A stretch of 5,150 nt of DNA, from positions 5,205 through 10,354 of the forward strand of contig JANRET010000023.1 in assembly GCA_030725885.1 (NCBI GenBank), in the 5' to 3' direction. Below, piece after piece: positions 1 through 4,819 of the stretch. Below the pieces are notes generated by a model. It was not told the DNA's origin, searched no databases, and saw only the letters and a program-made list of their open reading frames with translations. Source of the DNA: Microbacteriaceae bacterium (GTDB lineage Bacteria > Actinomycetota > Actinomycetes > Actinomycetales > Microbacteriaceae). How positions within the stretch are numbered: the stretch's first letter is position 1; each line of letters starts with the position of its first letter. A program made the position numbers and the translations under genes.

Positions 1-91
1 CAACACCACCGAGGTTCGTGTGTCTTACATCGTTCGGTGTGGCGACCTTGCCTCGAACCCGTCGGAGGACCTGGTGATCACCGTTGGCTGA
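1..91 (+). CDS. 3' end of the gene upstream of pknB (probably a PknA-type kinase or other PASTA/envelope protein)
   Basis: An open frame runs from the left edge (first full codon at base 2) to a TGA at 89-91, giving 29 C-terminal residues that begin NTTEVRVSYIVRCG and end DLVITVG. The rest of the gene lies outside the window. The alternating hydrophobic pattern of the tail (VRVSYIV, then LVITVG) suggests a beta-strand-rich extracellular end, as in a PASTA-like or other envelope domain, but 29 residues are too few to name a family. In actinobacteria the gene before pknB is usually pknA, after rodA and pbpA, so a PknA-like kinase is the most likely identity; this rests on gene order, not on motifs. 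The gene overlaps the pknB start by 8 bases, which implies one transcript and translational coupling. That this is a real coding end is fairly secure; its identity is not. Confidence 0.6.
   Translation, partial: NTTEVRVSYIVRCGDLASNPSEDLVITVG
64..68 (+). promoter_or_regulatory. Probable Shine-Dalgarno sequence for pknB
   Basis: GGAGG lies inside the end of the upstream gene, 15 bases before the TTG at 84. The spacing is longer than ideal, so the site gives only moderate support to the TTG. No comparable site precedes the next in-frame start, an ATG at 126. Confidence 0.4.
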
Positions 92-1883
92 TAACAATTC
101 GCAACCGCGGTCCGGACTGGATTCCATGGTGGATTCGGGGTTCCTGTTTGCCCGGCGCTATCGGCCCGAGGCGTTGATTGGACGTGGCGGCATGGCGAAT
201 GTGTACGTCGGGACAGACACGCGGCTTCAACGGCGAGTTGCGATCAAGGCTCTTCGCCCCGAGGTCGCCGCCGATGCGGAGTCACGAAACCGTTTCCAAC
301 GCGAGGCTCACTCGGTCAGCGCAATGGGGCATCCGAACATCGTGCGGGTCTACGACGCAGGGGAGGAATTTATCCCGGCGGTATCCGTCGACATTCCAAT
401 TCCGTACATCGTGATGGAGTACATCGATGGCAAAATTCTGCGGAAGTTGATGGATGCCGGTCCGTTCGAACCGAAGGTCGCGGTGCACATTGCGCTGGGA
501 ATTCTGGATGCCCTCGCTGAATCTCATCGGGCGGGAATCATTCATCGCGATATCAAACCGGGCAACATCATGATCACTCAGTCGGGTCTCGTGAAGGTCT
601 GTGACTTCGGAATCGCCAAAGCAATCGAGGACCCGACAAACGACCCCTCGGCGATTGTGGGAACAGCGCAGTATTTCTCCCCCGAACAAGCCAAGGGCGA
701 AATGATCGACGGGCGAAGCGACCTGTATTCCACAGCGGTCGTCCTGTTCGAAATGGTGACGGGTTCTCCGTTGTTCACCGGGGACACGTCGGTATCCATC
801 GCGTTCCAACATGTCACCCAGACCGCGCCTCGGGCCCGGAGTCGACGACCTGAGTTGTCCCCCGAGCTCGACATGATCATCGCACGGGGACTCGAGAAGG
901 ACCGTTCGGCGCGTTTTCACAGCGCTAGCGACTTCGCGGCGGCTCTTCGATCGGTCACCAAGCTCGTCGGCCAGGGTCGTGCGGGCCGTGCCACCACTCC
1001 TCCCGCGGCGGCGCCCGTTCCCGTGTCCGCAGGGGATTCGATAGCGGTCGGGCACAAACCACGCCCAACCGCCATAGAATCTTCCTCAGCGACCCATTCA
1101 GAACGAGCCGAAACAAACATGGACCTCAACGACCTACGCCCACTTCTTAACAGCGACACTCCGCCCAAGGCGAGCCTCGTCCGATGGGTACTCCTTGGCG
1201 CCGCTGGACTGCTCACCGTCGCTTCAGTTGTGGTGGGAATGATGTACTTCGTGCTCACACTAAACACTGGTCAGACTCTCGGCGGATTGTCTATTTCGAT
1301 GCCCGACGTGACCGGTGTGTCCTTCGACACCGCGGAAACACAACTCGCGGAACTAGGTCTGACCGTGGTTCGCCGAGTCGAGTCCAGCGACACTGTTCCG
1401 AAAGGTTCGGTCGTCTCAACGTCACCCGAATCGGGCGTGAATCTGGCCGAGGGCGAGATTGTGACGGTGGTCGAATCATCCGGGGCTCCCCTCATTGCGG
1501 TGCCGTCCGTGAATCTTTTGGCGCAGGCGAAGGCCGTGTCAGCCCTTGAGAATGCAGGATTTGTCATCGGGAAAATTACCAAGGGTTTTTCGCCGACCGC
1601 AAAACTAGGCGTTGTGGTCGGAAGCGATCCCGAAGAGGGGTCCCGATTACCCGCCGGGACTTTAGTCAACATCATTGTTTCCAACGGTAAAGTCAAGATT
1701 CCCGACGTCGTCGGCATGAGCGTCGGAAAAGCCTTGCGGCTACTTCAAGGGTCATCGCTCCAACTGGACGTTACCGTGGTTCCGGACAGTTCATGTGGTG
1801 GCCAGGAAATTGGTTCTCAATCTCTCAAGGGCGAGGCACCCCAGCAATCGGAAGTCACGGTTGTGTACTGCGCCGCCAAATAG
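84..1883 (+). CDS. pknB: PASTA-domain transmembrane Ser/Thr protein kinase PknB
   Basis: This 599-residue receptor kinase should phosphorylate cytoplasmic growth and division proteins in response to peptidoglycan-related ligands outside the cell. The kinase domain spans about residues 26-290: glycine-rich loop GRGGMANV (33-40), VAIK with catalytic Lys55, helix-C Glu74, HRDIKPGN (154-161) with Asp156, DFG at 174-176, GTAQYFSPE (193-201) and Asp213. A Pro/Ala-rich juxtamembrane linker (about 291-364) precedes one membrane helix (about 366-392). Three PASTA repeats follow, at about 404-465, 470-535 and 537-596. The M. tuberculosis protein has four, so this one is slightly short outside. The last repeat holds the only extracellular cysteines, Cys571 and Cys596. 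The activation loop lacks the TQT pair of M. tuberculosis PknB; Thr185 and Ser189 are the nearest candidates. The start is uncertain: TTG at 84 is the first possible start after an in-frame TGA at 75-77 and overlaps the upstream stop, while ATG at 126 would give an N-terminus of typical PknB length. Family assignment is very secure. Confidence 0.97.
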   Translation: MADNNSQPRSGLDSMVDSGFLFARRYRPEALIGRGGMANVYVGTDTRLQRRVAIKALRPEVAADAESRNRFQREAHSVSAMGHPNIVRVYDAGEEFIPAVSVDIPIPYIVMEYIDGKILRKLMDAGPFEPKVAVHIALGILDALAESHRAGIIHRDIKPGNIMITQSGLVKVCDFGIAKAIEDPTNDPSAIVGTAQYFSPEQAKGEMIDGRSDLYSTAVVLFEMVTGSPLFTGDTSVSIAFQHVTQTAPRARSRRPELSPELDMIIARGLEKDRSARFHSASDFAAALRSVTKLVGQGRAGRATTPPAAAPVPVSAGDSIAVGHKPRPTAIESSSATHSERAETNMDLNDLRPLLNSDTPPKASLVRWVLLGAAGLLTVASVVVGMMYFVLTLNTGQTLGGLSISMPDVTGVSFDTAETQLAELGLTVVRRVESSDTVPKGSVVSTSPESGVNLAEGEIVTVVESSGAPLIAVPSVNLLAQAKAVSALENAGFVIGKITKGFSPTAKLGVVVGSDPEEGSRLPAGTLVNIIVSNGKVKIPDVVGMSVGKALRLLQGSSLQLDVTVVPDSSCGGQEIGSQSLKGEAPQQSEVTVVYCAAK

Positions 1884-1884
1884 T

Positions 1885-2520
1885 TCAAGGGTTCATCATC
1901 GGGCTGAGTGTGCGTGCGTGCGCCGATACGCCAGTCATTCCCGTGGTTTCTAACCAGTTACCAATCATGGTGTAGCCCCCCTCGGTCATCACCGACTCGG
2001 GGTGAAATTGGACTCCCCACATCGGTGCGGACGAATGCTCAACCGCCATGATCACACCACCGTCAGTTCGCGCCGTGACCCGCAATTCGTCCGGGATCGT
2101 TCCGTTTACAATCGCCAACGAGTGGTAACGGGTGGCGCGAAACGGCGAGGGAACGCCGTCAAACTGTGGGGAATTTTCGTGGGTGACGTCACTCGTTTTG
2201 CCGTGCATCAGTTCTTCGGCGTGGGTGACGATGCCACCCAAAGCCTCGGCTATCGCTTGATGGCCGAGGCAAACGCCCAGCAGAGGGATTGTGTGATTGA
2301 GGGCGTATCGAATGATTGGGATAGACAGCCCCGCGTCTGTGGGAGTTCCGGGTCCGGGCGAGATGAGAATTCCGTCGAAACCATCGAGTCGGGTAGGAAT
2401 GTCCTCGTACGGAAACGCATCGTTACGAACCACGCTGACATCTGCGCCGAGTTGTTGAACGTAACCCGCCAGCGTGTACACAAACGAGTCGTAATTGTCG
2501 AGGATAAAAATCGACGTCAC
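1885..2520 (-). CDS. trpG: Class I glutamine amidotransferase, anthranilate / aminodeoxychorismate synthase component II (TrpG/PabA)
   Basis: The 211-residue protein is the glutaminase subunit that releases ammonia from glutamine for a partner TrpE or PabB acting on chorismate, in tryptophan or folate synthesis in the cytoplasm. Visible motifs are LDNYDSF (7-13), the oxyanion-loop motif SPGPGTP (54-60), the nucleophile elbow GVCLGHQ (82-88) with Cys84, HGKTS (106-110), and QFHPES (171-176) with His173 and Glu175 completing the triad. All catalytic residues are intact. Length is near normal, with a tail of about 15 residues after the conserved core (TGMTG onward). The GTG start at 2520-2518 overlaps the stop of the upstream small gene by 4 bases (GTGA) and has no good Shine-Dalgarno sequence, so it is probably translated by coupling. 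It is the last gene of the sortase operon. Its stop is one base from that of pknB. Actinobacteria often keep this gene beside pknB away from other trp genes, and one copy may serve both pathways; sequence alone does not decide between TrpG and PabA. Confidence 0.95.
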   Translation of the reverse strand: MTSIFILDNYDSFVYTLAGYVQQLGADVSVVRNDAFPYEDIPTRLDGFDGILISPGPGTPTDAGLSIPIIRYALNHTIPLLGVCLGHQAIAEALGGIVTHAEELMHGKTSDVTHENSPQFDGVPSPFRATRYHSLAIVNGTIPDELRVTARTDGGVIMAVEHSSAPMWGVQFHPESVMTEGGYTMIGNWLETTGMTGVSAHARTLSPMMNP

Positions 2521-2675
2521 TGATCAACCGTCGATTCCTGCTGGATGAAATTCTCCGCGACCCACGGAAAGACCCACTCGACACACACGGAAAGAACGAC
2601 AATCACCAGCACCACGGCCTCAATAATTTTGAGCCAGCGGGGGCCAGGCAACACGCGCCAGAGAGCCGTATACAT
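2517..2675 (-). CDS. Small single-pass membrane protein (52 aa), function unknown
   Basis: A 52-codon gene reads from ATG at 2675-2673 to TGA at 2519-2517. It begins MYTALWRVLPGPRWLK and has one clear hydrophobic helix at about residues 18-36, then WVFPWVAENF and an acidic, polar tail ending STVDQ. Evidence that it is real: a good Shine-Dalgarno (GAGG, five bases before the ATG), a 4-base GTGA overlap with the trpG start, no other gene to explain the space, and a sensible membrane-protein sequence with a Trp/Pro-rich amphipathic start. I recall similar small proteins (LWRxLPGPxW start, FPWV after the helix) between sortase and trpG genes in Microbacteriaceae; this is from memory and was not checked here. 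Positive residues before the helix (Arg7, Arg13, Lys16) predict the N-terminus inside and the C-terminus outside. The function is unknown. Position allows a role with the sortases, or simply coupling of trpG translation. Confidence 0.8.
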   Translation of the reverse strand: MYTALWRVLPGPRWLKIIEAVVLVIVVLSVCVEWVFPWVAENFIQQESTVDQ

Positions 2676-2680
2676 ATTTA

Positions 2681-2684
2681 CCTC
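2681..2684 (-). promoter_or_regulatory. Shine-Dalgarno sequence of the 52-aa membrane protein
   Basis: On the minus strand GAGG is followed by five bases (TAAAT) and then ATG. It is one of the few clear ribosome sites in the window and fixes the start of the small gene. Confidence 0.7.
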
Positions 2685-2703
2685 GCTACCTTAACTGGGC
2701 CGA

Positions 2704-2735
2704 CACAACTAATTGTGAGGATAACGCTATCGCTC
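2704..2735 (-). other. Two small inverted repeats between sortase and the 52-aa gene
   Basis: The 65-base gap after the second sortase gene holds two adjacent, mutually exclusive hairpins that share one base. The first (2717-2735) pairs GAG/CTC and GATA/TATC with one bulged G and a four-base loop. The second (2704-2717) is CACAA-CTAA-TTGTG. Neither is followed on the minus strand by a T-run, so a strong intrinsic terminator is unlikely. They could cause partial attenuation, protect an mRNA end or bind a protein. I could not make out a convincing promoter in the gap. Short repeats like these also occur by chance. Confidence 0.3.
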
Positions 2736-2740
2736 ATTGG

Positions 2741-3517
2741 CTAAGACTCGGTGCGCATCGTGGTGACTTCAGTCGGTGCACCGTTCCGTCGGGGAACGAA
2801 CGATTCAAAGACTGAATAAGCAATCAAGCGTTCTGCCGCGGAATGTTTCGGATGGCACGTTGTCATCGTCAGAATACGATCCTCGGCGACAATAGTTTCT
2901 CTCGGCACGTCGGACAGCACATCGGCTTGGGTCGGATACACAAATTCGATGTTGCGGAATCGATAGACGTACCATCCCTTTTTGGTTTCGACATAAATTC
3001 GATCCCCGACACGGAGTTGATCGGTTTTCCCAAATGGGGCGCCAAAGGTTGTTCGGTGCCCAGCGAGAGCAAAGTTTCCTACTGCGCCCAGTGGAGTTGT
3101 GGACGAATAATGTCCAATGCCCGTCGACGGATCATTAAGGACCTTTTTTACGTCAACCGATTCAGCGATGGAACGAATGTAGTTCTTTCCGAAACGCGGG
3201 ATCATAATCGTCGCGAATGCCTCGCCTTTGTCGGAGGCGTCGAGAACAGGGGGCTTCGGTGATCGTTGGGCGCCCTCAGAATTTCCACTTTCTCGATCGA
3301 ATTCTGGAATTTGGATGGACGTTTGTTCCCAGGTATTCGAGAGTGTCGTGGCCGCCAAATCTTGTTGGGCGCCCACGACGAGGTCGCCGAGCCAAACGTA
3401 CCAAACGTAAAAAAACAGCACGAGAACCCCGATTGTGATGAAAACATCGCTGATGACTTCGCGAATCCGGCGGGACATAATCGCACGACGGACCGCGTGT
3501 GACAATTTCTGGTTCAT
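2741..3517 (-). CDS. Class E sortase (short paralogue, second in tandem)
   Basis: This 258-residue membrane-anchored cysteine transpeptidase should cleave a C-terminal sorting signal (class E enzymes favour LAXTG-like motifs) and link the protein to the cell-wall precursor outside the membrane. A basic N-terminus (about residues 1-22, rich in Arg) is followed by one helix (about 25-44), a polar linker (about 50-98) and the sortase barrel (about 100-245). The catalytic set is complete: His154 in LAGHRTT, Cys221 in TMTTCHPK and Arg230 in AAERLIAY. The ATG start overlaps the stop of the other sortase gene by 4 bases (ATGA) and has no clear Shine-Dalgarno sequence, so translation is probably coupled. 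An ungapped comparison by eye over about 150 residues of the catalytic domain gives roughly 65 percent identity to its neighbour, so the two are paralogues from tandem duplication. No sortase substrate with a sorting signal is encoded in this window. Class E assignment rests on the motifs and on the actinobacterial crgA/trpG context. Confidence 0.93.
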   Translation of the reverse strand: MNQKLSHAVRRAIMSRRIREVISDVFITIGVLVLFFYVWYVWLGDLVVGAQQDLAATTLSNTWEQTSIQIPEFDRESGNSEGAQRSPKPPVLDASDKGEAFATIMIPRFGKNYIRSIAESVDVKKVLNDPSTGIGHYSSTTPLGAVGNFALAGHRTTFGAPFGKTDQLRVGDRIYVETKKGWYVYRFRNIEFVYPTQADVLSDVPRETIVAEDRILTMTTCHPKHSAAERLIAYSVFESFVPRRNGAPTEVTTMRTES

Positions 3518-4464
3518 CCGTTAACCAATGACTTTCGTGCGATTTCCATCGGGGTTCCGTTTGAGCGGGGCACAAAAGATTCATATATGGCGTAGGCGAT
3601 AAAGCGCTCTGCTGCGGACAATTTCGGATGGCATGATGTCATTGTCAAAATTCGATCCTTCGCGTCAATCTGCAATTGTGGTACCGGGTTGAGGACCGAC
3701 ACCCCGGAAGGATATACGTACTCGAGGTTGCGAAATCGATAGATGTACCACCCATCTTGGGTCTCGACATAAATCCGATCCCCGATGCGGAGCTTGTCCA
3801 CATCCCCGAACGGGGCACCGTAGGTGGTTCGATGCCCTGCCACGGCGAAGTTCCCAACCTGACCCAACAAGGCCGTATTCGAATAGTGTCCAACTCCGGT
3901 GAGGCGGTTATTCAAAACTTTCTCCTCATCAACACCCTCGGCGACTGTTCGCTCAAAACGGGGGCCGAATCGTGGAACCAGCACCGTGGCGAAAGAATTC
4001 GCATTTCCCGGAGATTCGACCACCGGGGGAGGAACGTCCGCAATTGCGCCATCCGATGTCCCGGTGGCCCGATCAAACTCGGCGGCGCTGGTCGGCACGG
4101 CGGTCCAGGTGTTGGACAGAAGTGCCGCCGCTTTGTCCTGAGCAGCGCCCTGAACGATGTCGTTGAACCACACATGCCAGCCAAGGAACAGAAGCACGAA
4201 CAACCCTGCCGTAACTAGGGTTTCACCCGAAACTCCGATCGCCCGATCGACAAATTCTCGTCGCGTAACGAGTATTCCGAGACCACGAAAATCGACAAAC
4301 CGCGAGCGGCTTGTCTGCGGAACAAATTCAGTGATGTGTTTCTCGACGCGTTCTTCGCGAAGGGCGTAAGTTCGACCGAGAATGAGCTCGGGCTCACGTA
4401 AATCGGGGCTCTGGCCATCAAATCGAGGCGGCCGGAATTTCGAGTTGTCGGGTCGAGGGGGCAC
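3514..4464 (-). CDS. Class E sortase (long paralogue, first in tandem)
   Basis: The 316-residue protein is a second membrane-anchored sortase with an intact active site: His211 in VAGHRTT, Cys278 in TMTSCHPK and Arg287 in AAERFIAY. The order is a polar, Pro/Arg-rich N-terminal segment (about 1-78), one membrane helix (about 82-100), a linker with a Pro-rich stretch (DVPPPVVE, 143-150) and the catalytic barrel (about 157-302). Aligned with its neighbour it carries about 57 extra N-terminal residues, all predicted cytoplasmic, of unknown role. The GTG at 4464-4462 is the only reasonable start: an in-frame TAG lies 12 bases upstream, and I saw no good alternative before the membrane helix. No Shine-Dalgarno sequence is present and a -10-like hexamer lies six bases before the GTG, so the mRNA is probably leaderless. 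It is the first gene of the minus-strand operon and overlaps the next sortase by 4 bases. The two sortases may differ in substrate or timing, which the sequence does not show. Confidence 0.93.
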   Translation of the reverse strand: MPPRPDNSKFRPPRFDGQSPDLREPELILGRTYALREERVEKHITEFVPQTSRSRFVDFRGLGILVTRREFVDRAIGVSGETLVTAGLFVLLFLGWHVWFNDIVQGAAQDKAAALLSNTWTAVPTSAAEFDRATGTSDGAIADVPPPVVESPGNANSFATVLVPRFGPRFERTVAEGVDEEKVLNNRLTGVGHYSNTALLGQVGNFAVAGHRTTYGAPFGDVDKLRIGDRIYVETQDGWYIYRFRNLEYVYPSGVSVLNPVPQLQIDAKDRILTMTSCHPKLSAAERFIAYAIYESFVPRSNGTPMEIARKSLVNG

Positions 4465-4470
4465 CCGACA

Positions 4471-4476
4471 ATTCTA
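4471..4476 (-). promoter_or_regulatory. Probable -10 element of the sortase/trpG operon (leaderless)
   Basis: Minus strand TAGAAT fits the actinobacterial TANNNT -10 pattern, matching the consensus at five of six positions. It is followed by six bases and then the GTG start codon, which would place transcription initiation at the start codon. No good -35 is visible at the expected distance (the region reads CTTCAG or ACTTCA), so an activator or a weak promoter is possible. The TAG of this hexamer is also the in-frame stop that bounds the sortase reading frame. Confidence 0.55.
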
Positions 4477-4484
4477 ACCGCGGT

Positions 4485-4513
4485 TTGAGCGGCTGAAGTG
4501 GTATCGGTATGCT
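4485..4513 (+). promoter_or_regulatory. Probable sigma-70-type promoter of crgA (leaderless)
   Basis: TTGAGC (4485-4490) and TATGCT (4508-4513) are separated by 17 bases, the ideal spacing for the main sigma factor. Six bases separate the -10 from the ATG at 4520, so transcription should begin at or within a base or two of the start codon. There is no Shine-Dalgarno sequence, which agrees with a leaderless mRNA. The promoter overlaps the upstream part of the oppositely directed sortase promoter. Confidence 0.65.
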
Positions 4514-4519
4514 GGTGCA

Positions 4520-4765
4520 ATGGCCAAGACCTCCTCTGATGACCAGTTCCCTGACTCGACCCCGACCCGTAATGCGGGGGCGGCGCCGAACCCGGTATGG
4601 TTCAAGCCGATCATGTTCGGCTTCATGCTCGTTGGTCTTGTGTGGATTATCACTTATTACGTAAGCGCGGGGCTTTTACCCATCGCGACAATCGGGGCCA
4701 TCAACATCGTTATTGGCTTCGGTCTAATGTTTGTGGGCTTCTTGATGACGACGCGGTGGCGTTAG
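4520..4765 (+). CDS. crgA: Cell division protein CrgA
   Basis: This 81-residue two-helix membrane protein belongs to the actinobacterial CrgA family, which in Streptomyces and mycobacteria helps coordinate septation by interacting with FtsZ and septal penicillin-binding proteins. A polar cytoplasmic N-terminus (about 1-26) ends in the family signature PNPVWFKP (24-30 onward). Two membrane helices follow (about 31-49 and 54-76), and the protein ends in the conserved MTTRWR motif. The loop LLPIATIGAINIVIGFG holds the family's Pro-Ile and IGFG positions. Length is normal (family members are about 80-95 residues). The ATG is supported by the promoter spacing, not by a ribosome site. It stands alone on the plus strand, diverging from the sortase operon and converging with the rhomboid gene. 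In related genomes crgA lies near pknA/pknB and the cell-shape genes, which fits a role in growth control. Confidence 0.96.
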   Translation: MAKTSSDDQFPDSTPTRNAGAAPNPVWFKPIMFGFMLVGLVWIITYYVSAGLLPIATIGAINIVIGFGLMFVGFLMTTRWR

Positions 4766-4770
4766 TCAGA

Positions 4771-4806
4771 AATTACATCAGTGTAATTATCCCCGACTGG
4801 GGATAA
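4771..4806. terminator. Convergent two-hairpin terminator region between crgA and the rhomboid gene
   Basis: Two perfect inverted repeats sit end to end: AATTACA-TCAG-TGTAATT (4771-4788, 7-base arms) and TTATCCCC-GACT-GGGGATAA (4787-4806, 8-base arms). They share two bases, so only one can be fully formed at a time. They begin 5 bases after the crgA stop and end 13 bases before the rhomboid stop, the expected place for a bidirectional terminator. Neither side has a strong T-run (on the minus strand the first hairpin is followed by TTTCTG at best). Termination may be of the tail-less kind seen in actinobacteria, or Rho-assisted. Confidence 0.6.
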
Positions 4807-4819
4807 CTCGGTGAATAAC

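Noticed and set aside
282..1055. A 257-codon open frame on the minus strand opposite the pknB kinase domain
   Set aside because: It is fully antisense to a gene with intact kinase motifs, its predicted protein is Arg/Asp/His-rich with no domain or membrane pattern, and no ribosome site was noted. It is a codon-bias shadow.
2002..2523. A 173-codon plus-strand open frame opposite trpG
   Set aside because: It mirrors a gene with a complete amidotransferase triad; the translation is low-complexity and Arg-rich with no recognisable motif.
2711..2725. Similarity of AATTGTGAGGATAAC to the lac operator
   Set aside because: It lacks one central base and the right arm is incomplete; there is no LacI-type regulator or sugar gene nearby. 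The short match is best explained by chance.
3676..4218. A 180-codon plus-strand open frame opposite the long sortase
   Set aside because: It is antisense to an enzyme with all catalytic residues, and a similar shadow occurs opposite the paralogue because the two sequences are related.
2741..4464. Possibility that the sortase pair is one broken or frameshifted gene
   Set aside because: Each copy has its own start, membrane helix, full barrel and complete His/Cys/Arg set, so they are two whole genes.
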